Numbered from the stretch's first letter, positions 27,267-35,732 are shown. The stretch is 64,000 nucleotides of DNA from Paenibacillus glacialis (GCF_001637205.1 NZ_LVJH01000007.1:372001-436000); one strand, 5' to 3'. Notes: generated by a model from the sequence alone, not told the origin. Translations and numbers: made by a program.

Positions 27267-27306
27267 GCAGGCCGACCAAGAGATGACCTTGGTCGGCCTG
27301 CTTTAT
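27267..27306 (+). terminator. Terminator (GCAGGCCGACCAAG hairpin, copy 1)
   Basis: A 13-14-bp stem with a GAGATGAC loop, followed by TTTATTG. A near-identical hairpin occurs at 34972. Confidence 0.85.
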
Positions 27307-27533
27307 TGTGGTAAAGCCATTGTTTCAAGGATGGGTGTTTGGTGTACATATGTCGTTTATTGTAATTAATAGTTGATAATTATAACAAATTGTTGTTATA
27401 TTAACTATGATAGTAAAAATTACCATTGTATAATAAATTTGATATATTTATATATTATCAGATTTTATTTTTCCATATAATCGCAAACTATTTTTCTGGA
27501 TATATGACATCGTAAAGAAAGAGTGGTCACTAA
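27307..27533. other. AT-rich intergenic region before the BtrH-like gene
   Basis: Very AT-rich, with several possible TATAAT-like boxes (for example near 27430). It probably contains the promoter of the acyltransferase/ACP pair. Together with 27067-27266 it holds no supported gene. Confidence 0.4.
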
Positions 27534-28523
27534 ATGCAATACTCAATGGAGCTTAAACCATATAACGAATTTTGGATGAATTGTATTCTTAATTCTGCAT
27601 TTACGATTGCTATTCATAAGGATCCTAGTTATAGATATGCTGCTTATATGAATAACTATCATTACAAAGTGTGGGGAGCAGCCATAGATCCCTTATTCAA
27701 ATCTCCAACGATTAATGTTCTGAACTATGAAAAAAAATGGAGAAAATTTGTATTAAAACAGGTGATCAAGAAAGAAACTTCTTATAAATTCAGAGACAAG
27801 GAAAAATTCTTAACTGAACTACACGAACTAATTGATAAAAAGCAATTATTTAGAATTAATGTAGATTTATTTTATTGGTTACCTAATAATGTCGCATGGA
27901 ACAAATTTCATATGAGTCATTATTCTATTATTCAGGGTTATGATCCTGAAACAAAAATGTATCAAGTATTAGATGATGATACGAATGGGTATGGAACGCA
28001 TCTGATTCCCGAGGAGAGACTCATAACAGCATTTAATAACTCTGATGCAATGGTGTACCCAAGCTATAAACGACCTCATGTATACATTTATCATCTTCAA
28101 AAACAAGTTGAACCCTATAGGTTAAGTATAGATGAAGTTTCACGTAATGCTGAACGTTTAGTAGTTGAACTTGATTCTTTCACATTTGACAATCTTTGGG
28201 ATATAAAAGATATGGTTAAATTTAATGATTATATCGACATTTCTTTAATTGGAATCAATATCATTAGTAGTCGCCATAAGGGAAATGAGTTCTTATTTCA
28301 GTCTTTATATGAATTTAACTTGATAGATGAAGTGGTTCATAAAGATTTGGAGACAAGTATCAAAAAAATTCAGAATGGTTGGAAGTCCATAAAATTTATA
28401 TTTATCAGTAAAACCATTTCTGAAGATAAAAATATCGATTTGGAATTAATCCGAACTAAAGCGACACAGTTAATTGGTGATGAGAAAAAAATGTGGTTGT
28501 CATTTATTAATTATACGAGGTGA
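27534..28523 (+). CDS. BtrH-like acyltransferase (cysteine-peptidase fold)
   Basis: A 329-residue protein whose N-terminal half resembles the BtrH N-terminal domain, the butirosin enzyme that moves an acyl chain from an acyl carrier protein to an amine. Candidate catalytic residues are Cys17 (FWMNCILNS) and His129 (KFHMSHYSIIQGYD), followed by the aspartate run VLDDDTNG that such folds use as the third residue. The C-terminal half is mostly helical and unrecognised. The next gene, four bases away, encodes an ACP, which strongly supports an ACP-dependent acyl transfer. Base composition is much lower in GC than the neighbours, a sign of transfer. The family call is moderate. Confidence 0.6.
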   Translation: MQYSMELKPYNEFWMNCILNSAFTIAIHKDPSYRYAAYMNNYHYKVWGAAIDPLFKSPTINVLNYEKKWRKFVLKQVIKKETSYKFRDKEKFLTELHELIDKKQLFRINVDLFYWLPNNVAWNKFHMSHYSIIQGYDPETKMYQVLDDDTNGYGTHLIPEERLITAFNNSDAMVYPSYKRPHVYIYHLQKQVEPYRLSIDEVSRNAERLVVELDSFTFDNLWDIKDMVKFNDYIDISLIGINIISSRHKGNEFLFQSLYEFNLIDEVVHKDLETSIKKIQNGWKSIKFIFISKTISEDKNIDLELIRTKATQLIGDEKKMWLSFINYTR

Positions 28524-28527
28524 TTTC

Positions 28528-28770
28528 ATGAAAGCTCCGGTTGAAGAATTAATCATTGAAATATTCAAAAAACACAATGTCATTGTACTTGAAAAGTACT
28601 ACGATGATCATCTTGATTATTTATCAGGTATTGACTCAATCTCATATGTACAAATTATCATTGATATCTCAAAGAAATTCGAAATTGAAATTCAAGATAA
28701 GGACTATATTCTTTATGATCTAACTACAGTTAACAATATCATTAGATACGTTGAAGATAAATTATCTTAA
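28528..28770 (+). CDS. Acyl carrier protein (stand-alone)
   Basis: An 80-residue acidic helical protein. GIDSISYVQIIIDI carries the phosphopantetheine attachment serine (Ser37 in the DSI motif), helix II follows, and the size is that of a type II ACP/PCP. The start at 28528 has GAGGTGA five bases upstream; a longer frame from 28474 overlaps the acyltransferase gene and lacks a site. Paired with the BtrH-like gene in one transcript, it probably delivers a specific acyl or aminoacyl group. No loading ligase or phosphopantetheinyl transferase is nearby. Confidence 0.85.
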   Translation: MKAPVEELIIEIFKKHNVIVLEKYYDDHLDYLSGIDSISYVQIIIDISKKFEIEIQDKDYILYDLTTVNNIIRYVEDKLS

Positions 28771-28826
28771 AGAGTGAAGAAACCTATAGTTAACCAGGGT
28801 AATGGACAAATAACGTTCCAAAGTTT

Positions 28827-28842
28827 TGTGTTTGTAATCACA
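28827..28842. promoter_or_regulatory. Fnr/Crp-type box upstream of hcp
   Basis: TGTGTTTGTAATCACA fits TGTGA-N6-TCACA with one mismatch, 69 bp before the hcp start. Hcp genes are widely induced by anaerobiosis and nitrosative stress, so Fnr control is plausible. Confidence 0.5.
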
Positions 28843-28910
28843 CCAGTAGGTTTGGGGCTCTGTTACGCTGTGGATAATGAATGATTATCTATATAGGGAG
28901 GAAAACCAAT

Positions 28911-30203
28911 ATGTTTTGTTACCAGTGTGAACAGACACCGAATGGCGGATGTACTGTGGTTGGGGTATGCGGGAAGAATGAAACCATAGCTAGTCTACAG
29001 GACACGATGATTTTTGCGTTAAAAGGCATTGCAGCCTATGCGACACATGCCAGACAACTAGGATATAGCGATCCCGAGGTGGATCGAATCACCCACGAAG
29101 CTTTGTACATGACATTGACCAATTCCAATTTTAATGTGCAAGAGCATCTGGAGATGGCGATGAAGGTCGGAGATGCAGCTGTGCGAATCATGGATGTGCT
29201 GGATCGCGCGCATACGGATCGCTTTGGCATTCCACAGCCGATCACAGTTAGCCAGAATAAAATTGAAGGCAAGTGTATTGTGGTGACAGGACATAATTTG
29301 TATGCATTGGAGGAATTGCTGCGGCAGACGGAGGGAAAGGGCATCAACATCTATACCCACTCGGAAATGCTGCCAGCTCACGGTTATCCTGCTTTGAAGA
29401 AGTACGGGCATCTGAAAGGCAACATCGGCAAAGCTTGGTACGATCAGCGTAGACTCTTCGAGAAGTTTCCAGGTGCGATTCTCGCGACCACGAATTGTGT
29501 AATGCCGATTAAAGGCACATATGCGGATCGCTTTTTCTCTTATGAAGTAGCGGGGCTTGAAGGTGTCGAGAAGATCATGGATGACGATTTCTCCCCACTG
29601 ATTGAGCGTGCTTTATCGCTACCTGCGGCAGATATAGAGTCAGAACAGGTGCTCACGACTGGGTATCACCATGAGACCGTGATCGGACTCGCTCCCGAGA
29701 TCATTCAGGCTGTCAAAGACGGGCATATCCGCCGATTTTTCGTCATTGCAGGCTGCGACGCGCCGGGTCCAGGCGGCAATTATTACCGTGAGTTGGCGAC
29801 GTCCTTGCCGAACGATACTGTCATTTTAACCACTTCTTGCGGGAAATTCCGCTTTAATGACGTAGATTATGGCACTGTGGGAGACACCGGCATTCCGCGT
29901 TATATTGACCTTGGACAATGCAACAATTCCGGTTCTACTGTGAAAATTGCGATGGCCTTGGCAGATGCTTTTGACTGTACCGTGAACGAGCTACCCGTCA
30001 GCATCGTGCTGTCTTGGTTTGAGCAAAAAGCGGTCGCCATCCTGCTGGGCTTGTTCAGCCTCGGTATTCAGGACATTCGTATCGGGCCGAAGCCACCTGA
30101 GTTCATCTCTTCTGGCGTACTGGATGTTCTCGTAGAGACTTTTGGATTGAAGTTGATTACCACTGCCGAGGAAGATATGCACGCGATGTTGGCGATGTCG
30201 TAA
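28911..30203 (+). CDS. hcp: Hybrid-cluster protein / hydroxylamine reductase
   Basis: A cytoplasmic iron-sulfur enzyme that reduces hydroxylamine or nitric oxide. The N-terminal cluster ligands are in MFCYQCEQTPNGGCTVVGVC. Hybrid-cluster ligands appear in VTGHNLYALEE, TNCVMP, IAGCDAPGPG, TSCGKFRFND and LGQCNNSGSTVK. The 430-residue length is that of the shorter Hcp class. The start is the ATG at 28911 with GGAGGAAAACCAAT upstream; the frame open from 28881 is not needed. No Hcr reductase gene follows. Confidence 0.93.
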   Translation: MFCYQCEQTPNGGCTVVGVCGKNETIASLQDTMIFALKGIAAYATHARQLGYSDPEVDRITHEALYMTLTNSNFNVQEHLEMAMKVGDAAVRIMDVLDRAHTDRFGIPQPITVSQNKIEGKCIVVTGHNLYALEELLRQTEGKGINIYTHSEMLPAHGYPALKKYGHLKGNIGKAWYDQRRLFEKFPGAILATTNCVMPIKGTYADRFFSYEVAGLEGVEKIMDDDFSPLIERALSLPAADIESEQVLTTGYHHETVIGLAPEIIQAVKDGHIRRFFVIAGCDAPGPGGNYYRELATSLPNDTVILTTSCGKFRFNDVDYGTVGDTGIPRYIDLGQCNNSGSTVKIAMALADAFDCTVNELPVSIVLSWFEQKAVAILLGLFSLGIQDIRIGPKPPEFISSGVLDVLVETFGLKLITTAEEDMHAMLAMS

Positions 30204-30489
30204 GGGTTCAGAAGTTGAACTTAATAAATGTAGTACAACTTTGAAGAAGGTAACATACTCCCCGAATGATACTCGTGGTTAATACCACTAAAGACACTAA
30301 TACTCTGTAATATTGAAGGGGACAGAAGCCCATCTTAACCTATAAAAATAACATGTTATATATCATGTTACACATTTTATAAATTGATGAGTAATGCAGA
30401 GTGTTAGCTACGCTTTGTGTTACCCATCTTTTTTTCGTTCATGCATATATCACATGTCAGTGTTGTACGAAGAAAATAAAGTTTTAGAC

Positions 30490-30625
30490 TGCTCATGCCG
30501 GACTCCGTTGCCGGCGCGATCGGAAAGCCAGGCTTCTTCGTGAAGAATCCCGTAGCGTGAGCTGTAGCTGCTTGAGTCGGCCGCTGTAGCCGGTGCGCCG
30601 ATCGCGAAGCTAGGCTTATGCTAAT
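30490..30625. repeat. GC-rich intergenic repeat, copy A (plus partial second unit)
   Basis: Contains GATCGGAAAGCCAGGCTTC, TCGTGAAGAATCCC and TTGAGTCGGCCGC, which align with copy B at 31649-31726. A second partial unit (GCCGATCGCGAAGCTAGGCTT) begins at about 30592. Short palindromes (AAGCCAGGCTT, CTTC/GAAG) suggest structured RNA or DNA. The unit contrasts strongly with the AT-rich flanks. Confidence 0.7.
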
Positions 30626-30646
30626 TTTTCAATTGCTCAATTGGAA

Positions 30647-30690
30647 AAAAAACCGCCAATGTAAACAATCTACAAAGGAGGTTTTTTGTT
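30647..30690 (-). terminator. Terminator of the small secreted protein gene
   Basis: Minus-strand AAAACCTCC pairs with GGCGGTTTT, with an extended loop, followed by a long U-run. Confidence 0.6.
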
Positions 30691-30697
30691 CTAAAAG

Positions 30698-31063
30698 CTA
30701 TAAAAAATAGCTGTTAATGTTGAGGTGCGATAGATTGCCGCCGTAGGAGTATTTAATCTTATAAGTGTCTTGCGGCAAGTCATTTATAGTAAAGTTGAAA
30801 ATAACTGTGCCTGAGCCTCCGCTAGGAGGGCTGAGAACATTTGAACCCATTTTAACATACTCGTCTACACCGTTTACGGTACGATAAACCTGAGCTATTA
30901 CGACTCCACCTCCATCAACATACACCTGACCAGAAACTTTTAAAGATCCTTGACCAGTACGAATATCTGTTTGGTTTAAATAAGTGGTAGCGCTTGCAAT
31001 TGAAGTAAACATGAAGAGCATTACAGCAGAGAGCATTAATATCGTTAACCTTTTCGCTTTCAT
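30698..31063 (-). CDS. Small secreted protein of unknown function
   Basis: A 121-residue protein with a signal peptide (MKAKRLTILMLSAVMLFMFT, cleavage near ASA). The mature domain of about 95 residues is beta-rich (SLKVSGQVYVDGG, VIAQVYRTVNG, GTVIFNFTINDLP) and resembles a small Ig-like sandwich. I chose the ATG at 31063, nine bases after AAAGG; an in-frame ATG three codons earlier directly abuts the site. It is probably exported and perhaps surface associated; no family is recognised. Confidence 0.7.
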   Translation of the reverse strand: MKAKRLTILMLSAVMLFMFTSIASATTYLNQTDIRTGQGSLKVSGQVYVDGGGVVIAQVYRTVNGVDEYVKMGSNVLSPPSGGSGTVIFNFTINDLPQDTYKIKYSYGGNLSHLNINSYFL

Positions 31064-31274
31064 TACATTCATCCTTTCTATTGAGAGACTAAGAGAAGGA
31101 GTCTCTAAAGATGTGAATGCTGGCCAGCGTTCTATTAAATGTGCCTAAATCCTTCTATAAATTACTATAACAGATTATGTCAGTATTCACACAATTAAAT
31201 ACATTATTACTGTTTAAACCAATTTATAGCACTCAACAATGCATCGCTCAAGAATGACCGATTTATTTGCGAAA

Positions 31275-31327
31275 TTTATCCGAAAAAGCGCAGCCTCTTC
31301 TCTTTTAAAGGAGTTAAGCTGCGCCTA
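31275..31327 (-). terminator. Terminator downstream of the 31411 gene
   Basis: Minus-strand GGCGCAGC pairs with GCTGCGC, followed by TTTTTCGG. Confidence 0.75.
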
Positions 31328-31410
31328 TTATGTTGATGTTATAAAACTATCATGCGGGAGATTTTAGGGCCTGTATTTTAAATGGCAGAAATTCATTTCT
31401 CCCAAAGAAC

Positions 31411-31674
31411 CTATCTGCCAATCTTCATCCAATTAAAAGGAACTAGAGATGTCTTAAGTGCAGCTTCCATCTTTTGATAAACCCACTCTTCCGAACACTC
31501 CCCTTCGAAAAAAGTATGGATGATGAAGTCAAACAAAACCTCTTCGCTTTTTCGCTCAATATTTTCAACTTCCATATCAATCGTGACAATTCTTATTCCG
31601 TCCTCTTTTATGGTCTGAAGACGTTTTAGGAATTCATCAAGTAACAAGCCACCGATCGGGAAGCCAGGCTTCAT
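31411..31674 (-). CDS. Hypothetical protein whose 5' end lies in a repeat
   Basis: An 87-residue acidic protein. The body (IRIVTIDMEVENIERKSEEV, then LFDFIIHTFFEGECSEEWVY) looks coding but is not recognised. The first eight codons (MKPGFPIG) are formed by the GC-rich repeat copy B, so the start codon has been supplied by the repeat or the real N terminus was replaced. No proper ribosome binding site is seen. It may be a truncated gene. Confidence 0.45.
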   Translation of the reverse strand: MKPGFPIGGLLLDEFLKRLQTIKEDGIRIVTIDMEVENIERKSEEVLFDFIIHTFFEGECSEEWVYQKMEAALKTSLVPFNWMKIGR

Positions 31675-31726
31675 CGTGAAGAATTCGGAGCGAGCGTTGC
31701 AGCTTGCTCGAGCCGGCCACGGTTGG
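31649..31726. repeat. GC-rich intergenic repeat, copy B
   Basis: GATCGGGAAGCCAGGCTTCA, TCGTGAAGAATTCGG and GCTCGAGCCGGCCAC match copy A about 1.1 kb away at roughly 70-75 per cent by eye. It overlaps the start of the 31411-31674 reading frame. Confidence 0.7.
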
Positions 31727-31728
31727 TC

Positions 31729-31789
31729 AGTCTACAACTTTATTCTCCGAGTCTAGTACTTTATTTTCCAGTCTAATACTTTATTTACT
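31729..31789. repeat. Three tandem imperfect 20-21-bp repeats
   Basis: AGTCTACAACTTTATTCTCC, AGTCTAGTACTTTATTTTCC and AGTCTAATACTTTATTTACT follow each other directly after repeat copy B. They resemble the iterated protein-binding sites found at some transposon ends. Confidence 0.75.
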
Positions 31790-31833
31790 TCTGACAATCA
31801 ATTCATAATGTAATTGTAAATCATGAGGGAAGA

Positions 31834-31879
31834 AGGGATAGAGAATCAGATGTAATCTGATGACTCTATCCCTTTTTAT
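31834..31879 (+). terminator. Orphan terminator-like hairpin
   Basis: AGGGATAGAG and ATCAGA pair with TCTGAT and CTCTATCCC, followed by TTTTTATAAT. No plus-strand gene lies upstream for 1.6 kb, so it may end a lost gene or a small RNA. Confidence 0.55.
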
Positions 31880-32294
31880 AATAGATAAAATGTGTAACAT
31901 TATATCCAGTGCCTAGCTATTATTGATTATTATGCTCTTCTTATCACTTCAATAAACCCCCTCGTTAGTGTCTTTTTGCTGCTTAGAGGATTAGAGGATT
32001 TATATCCTTGTTACTTCCAAATATCTAACAGCTCAAGAGTTAAGGATAACCTTGAAATAATTATGAATAAATATGATTATAAATTTTTTTTTGTGCAAGG
32101 ATAAAGATTAGTAAGCATCCGATAATGGGGTATGAACGGTGCTGAACGGCAGTATGCAACAGTACTTACAGAAGCATTGAAGCATACGATCCAGTAGGAA
32201 CTGGGCACAGTTTAATAGTAACGAGTCAGTAGACAGTAGTAATATCTATTAGTGATTTAATTATGGATAATGAAGGACCTGGAGGATGGCTATT
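31880..32294. other. Intergenic, no supported gene
   Basis: A short frame at about 32132 (MNGAERQYATVLTEALKHTI, then stop) could be the tail of a lost regulator, but nothing else supports it. The remainder is AT-rich. Confidence 0.35.
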
Positions 32295-33209
32295 ATGGAG
32301 CAACATGTCGATGTAGCGATTATTGGCGGCGGACCTGCGGGGGTGAATGCAGCGCTTGTGTTAGGAAGGGCAAGAAAAAGCGTAGTGGTTATTGATGAAG
32401 GGCGTCCGCGTAATCGGGTTACTCGTGAGTCTCACGGTTTGCTTTCCAGAGATGGTATCAGTCCAAGGGAATTACGGCGAATTGCTATGGAGCAGATTAA
32501 GGCTTATCCCGCTGTTCAATTTGTGAAGGATACGGCTGTAACGATCACGGGAACCGATGGTGATTTCCAAATTACGACCGCACAGGCAACGACCTATAGG
32601 AGTAAAAAGCTGCTCTTTGCAGTAGGGATGAAGGACCTCCCCTTGAATATTGATGGGTTGACAGATGTATATGGTACTAGCGCATTTATCTGTCCTTATT
32701 GTGATGGTTGGGAATTACGAGACCAGCCACTAGTCTTGATTGTTCATGGAGAGAAAGCGATACACTTGGCAAAAAGTCTAGCTGGGTGGACAGACCAATA
32801 TACAATCTGCACCAATGGACCTGATGAATGGACGAATGAACAACGCGAAGAGATTAAGCAACATAACATTCCAGCATTTGACGCAGCAATCCAACGTATC
32901 GAATCTAGCGATGGCATGGCGCAGAGCGTAGTACTGGAGGACGGAACGGTCATTCCATGTACAGGGATTTTCTTTGCACCGAAGCTTGTAACAGGATCAG
33001 ACTTACCGCAAGCATTAGGGTGCCAGACCACAGAAGCAGGGATTGTCATCGTCGATGAGTTTGGTAAAACGAACGTACCTGGTATTTATAGTGCCGGAGA
33101 TGTAGCATCGGAAATGCATCTGGTGGTTACAGCCGCATCTTTGGGTGCACTGGCGGGTGTGAGCATAAATGGTGAGCTACTTTCAGAAGTCTGGAATAGC
33201 AAGAACTAG
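32295..33209 (+). CDS. TrxB-like FAD-dependent oxidoreductase
   Basis: A 304-residue flavoprotein of the low-molecular-weight thioredoxin-reductase class. FAD binding is seen in VDVAIIGGGPAGVNAALVLG and in IYSAGDV near the C terminus. The redox pair is CPYCDGWE rather than the classical CATCDG. The NADPH Rossmann segment reads LVLIVHGEKAIHLAKSL and lacks the usual GxGxxA, so NADPH use is uncertain. The start is the second ATG, 32295, nine bases after GGAGG; the first ATG abuts it. No thioredoxin gene is adjacent. Confidence 0.88.
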   Translation: MEQHVDVAIIGGGPAGVNAALVLGRARKSVVVIDEGRPRNRVTRESHGLLSRDGISPRELRRIAMEQIKAYPAVQFVKDTAVTITGTDGDFQITTAQATTYRSKKLLFAVGMKDLPLNIDGLTDVYGTSAFICPYCDGWELRDQPLVLIVHGEKAIHLAKSLAGWTDQYTICTNGPDEWTNEQREEIKQHNIPAFDAAIQRIESSDGMAQSVVLEDGTVIPCTGIFFAPKLVTGSDLPQALGCQTTEAGIVIVDEFGKTNVPGIYSAGDVASEMHLVVTAASLGALAGVSINGELLSEVWNSKN

Positions 33210-33411
33210 CTTTACAAAACTTTACATTCCTATTCATTAAATTTCTCTACTCCTGTTAGTGGCAGGGGCGCTATCATGACCTAAAATTGATCTGATTCAA
33301 CTTGTTCCAATATATATTTACCTCCTAAGGTCTCCTTAGTGATTCATAATCTATTGTTGATTTCTTAATATTGATTATATAATATGACTACCACTACTAG
33401 GAGGAACACAT

Positions 33412-33657
33412 ATGTCTAAGGTATATTCACGCACATATATTGAGAAAGTAAAGATTGAAATGTTGAATAGGTTGGGATTGAAGCAGGTGTATTATAAGGA
33501 ACAAATAGGTGATAGCTTAATTTATGAAGCCTCGGGGTTTGATAGAGGGACACAACATCGATTTTGTGTTAGACCGAAAACGGGAACGATTGATGAATTT
33601 GTTTCAGGAAAATGGATGAAAGTACGCAATTTTGTGATCAAAAGTAAACTTAGTTAG
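33412..33657 (+). CDS. Small hypothetical protein
   Basis: An 81-residue basic protein with AGGAGGAACACAT before its ATG, so translation is credible. The middle (SLIYEASGFDRGTQHRFCVR) and the end (FVSGKWMKVRNFVIK) suggest a small alpha/beta domain. It has no signal peptide or membrane segment. Not recognised; no obvious partner. Confidence 0.6.
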   Translation: MSKVYSRTYIEKVKIEMLNRLGLKQVYYKEQIGDSLIYEASGFDRGTQHRFCVRPKTGTIDEFVSGKWMKVRNFVIKSKLS

Positions 33658-33873
33658 CGTTTTGCTTGAAACCAACAACGAATTGCTTCTAATGATTATG
33701 TCACGGCTACTTTATGTTCAAGTAGTCTTTTTTTGTATTCAGTAAAAATGACTCATGATATTTACATTTTACAACATGCATACAATAGAAGTGAATTGCT
33801 TAGTTTATCTTATGTTTCATGATAGTGAATTATATTTATTATGGTATAATATTCCTGGAATTGGAGGTGTAAT

Positions 33874-34062
33874 ATGAAGGTAGCAGTAAAGAACACTTTA
33901 ATTGTTATATTGGGATTATCTTTTTCATTATTTCTTGGATATTCATTAAGAAACCCTGATTTTGACTTGTTTAATATTCCTGGTACTTTCACGTACGCAT
34001 TTGAAGGGTTTCTTGAGCTATTGAATATCGTGGGTGGCAAATTACAATCAATTATAGGTTAA
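33874..34062 (+). CDS. Small single-pass membrane protein
   Basis: A 62-residue protein with GGAGGTGTAAT before the ATG and one transmembrane helix (NTLIVILGLSFSLFLGYS), then a mostly hydrophobic amphipathic tail. It lies 105 bases upstream of a CPBP protease gene on the same strand and may share its transcript. Function unknown. Confidence 0.6.
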   Translation: MKVAVKNTLIVILGLSFSLFLGYSLRNPDFDLFNIPGTFTYAFEGFLELLNIVGGKLQSIIG

Positions 34063-34167
34063 TGGCTCGCTGTGTTTTTATGGATAGTTCGTAACCCGCC
34101 TTTGAATAGATTATTTGGGTGTGGTTTGAGGTAACAAAATATGCATGATATAAGAGGAGAGAAATCG

Positions 34168-34941
34168 ATGAAAGAAAAAGTAACCAAAGGACATCCGATT
34201 TTATTTTCAATCATGTTTGGGATTTTGCTAACCTTATTGGTTGCAGTGGCATCGACTGTCGCGACGATAGTAGGTTTAAAAGACACAGGCATCATGATTG
34301 CCCAAGGCTGTGCATTTTTGATAATGGCAGTGATGGTTACGTTGTACATGAGAAAAAGGGATCGGTCGTTTGGAATATTTGGTTTTAACAAAATAAATAT
34401 CCGCAAAGAAAAGGTAACGCTCTATTATATTCCATTGCTTATTATAGTGCTTGTTCAGCCGATCATGGGGGGCTTCAACTTTGAACTTACGGTAGCTCAA
34501 ATTATACTTGTTATTATTTTTTCTTTACTTGTCGGCTATACGGAGGAATCGATTTTCAGAGGGATCATTAGAGAAAAGCTACAGTCCAAAGGGCCCGTTT
34601 TTTACATCGTCTTTTCTTCTATATTCTTCGGTATTCTACATATGGCAAATGCGCTAAGCGGAAAGGATTTGGTATCTACCTTACTGCAAGTCATCAATGC
34701 GCTTCTAATCGGTCTTATTCTTGCTCTGCTTATAGAAACGACAAACAACATTATTCCCTTGATCGCATTTCATTTTATGTTCGATACATTTGCTCAATTA
34801 ACGAGCAGTGATATCGTTGATAAAGAACTTATGGCTGTTTCTATATTAAATATTATATATTTGGTATACGGAATCTATTTGATCACCGTATTATTGCGTA
34901 GGAAAAAGATGAACATCGAGAATGATCAAGTAACTGTCTGA
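34168..34941 (+). CDS. CPBP family intramembrane glutamic protease
   Basis: A 257-residue membrane protease with about seven helices. Motif 1 GYTEESIFRGIIRE (EExxxR), motif 2 FFGILHMAN and motif 3 IAFHFMFDTF provide the catalytic Glu and His residues. The start is the ATG at 34168 with AGAGGAGAGAAATCG upstream, rather than an ATG nine codons earlier. It may process a membrane-inserted peptide; the small membrane protein just upstream is a possible but unproven partner. Confidence 0.87.
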   Translation: MKEKVTKGHPILFSIMFGILLTLLVAVASTVATIVGLKDTGIMIAQGCAFLIMAVMVTLYMRKRDRSFGIFGFNKINIRKEKVTLYYIPLLIIVLVQPIMGGFNFELTVAQIILVIIFSLLVGYTEESIFRGIIREKLQSKGPVFYIVFSSIFFGILHMANALSGKDLVSTLLQVINALLIGLILALLIETTNNIIPLIAFHFMFDTFAQLTSSDIVDKELMAVSILNIIYLVYGIYLITVLLRRKKMNIENDQVTV

Positions 34942-34971
34942 TCAGATATGGTATTTATGCAGAAATAAATG

Positions 34972-35012
34972 AGCAGGCCGACCAAGAAATGTCTTTGGTC
35001 GGCCTGATTTAT
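34972..35012. terminator. Bidirectional terminator (hairpin copy 2)
   Basis: GCAGGCCGACCAAG and CTTTGGTCGGCCTG, followed by ATTTATTG. Between convergent CPBP and GNAT genes; near-duplicate of the hairpin at 27267. Confidence 0.85.
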
Positions 35013-35027
35013 TGAGCGCAGTTAACG

Positions 35028-35591
35028 TTATTTCAATGGATATTCTCTCTTAAGAATGGACATCATGATGCCATCCTCTAATTTTCCTTTGATCAAATCT
35101 CGTTCTCTTACGATTCCCTCATGAACGAAATTTAGTTTGCTCAATACTTTAACAGATGCATCATTACCAGGTGTTATTGTAGATTCAATCCGATTAAGAT
35201 TCATAGAGGTGAACCCATAATCAATAATTGCTGACAGTGCTTCAGTTGCATAACCTTTACCCCAGTGTGCTCGCGCGAAATTATAACCAATTTCTACTCT
35301 TCTAGCTCCATCGTCAAAATTTCCGAAGCAACAAGTTCCGATAAATGTATTGCTTTCTTTTAAAACAATCCCCCAAGTGATTTCTTCATTGTCTTCTAAT
35401 TCTTTCTTAAATCGATCTATAAATTTCTGTGCTTGCTCTATTGATGTTAACGGGTGGAAATAATCGAATTTGGCGTTTTCGGCATCACTTAGTATTTCGT
35501 ATAAGTGTTCCACATCGGTATCCTCAACGAATCGAAGGATCAATCTTTCAGTTTCTAATGTTGGAAATGGAACAAAACATTTGGTTATCAT
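35028..35591 (-). CDS. RimJ/RimL-type GNAT acetyltransferase
   Basis: A 187-residue acetyltransferase. TLETERLILRFVEDTDVEHL is the standard N terminus of the RimJ/RimL subgroup. TFIGTCCFGNFD and RRVEIGYNFARAHWGKGYAT supply the acetyl-CoA loop, and NLNRIESTITPGNDASVKVL the following helix. Likely substrates are protein N-termini or small amines. The start at 35591 has AGGAG ten bases upstream; a 12-codon extension is not supported. Single gene. Confidence 0.87.
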   Translation of the reverse strand: MITKCFVPFPTLETERLILRFVEDTDVEHLYEILSDAENAKFDYFHPLTSIEQAQKFIDRFKKELEDNEEITWGIVLKESNTFIGTCCFGNFDDGARRVEIGYNFARAHWGKGYATEALSAIIDYGFTSMNLNRIESTITPGNDASVKVLSKLNFVHEGIVRERDLIKGKLEDGIMMSILKREYPLK

Positions 35592-35732
35592 GTAGCTCAC
35601 ACTCCTAGAATTATATAAAAACATCATACTTTGAGTATGGTGTGGATTACTATAATATAATTCACTATCACTCGTTAAATTAGTGGATTTTTGTTATTAA
35701 TCATTTCTATGATCGTGATTGAAAATCAAATA

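Noticed and set aside
32132..32195. Short frame MNGAERQYATVLTEALKHTI before the TrxB-like gene
   Set aside because: It may be the tail of a lost regulator, but 21 codons without start signals or further similarity are too little for a call.
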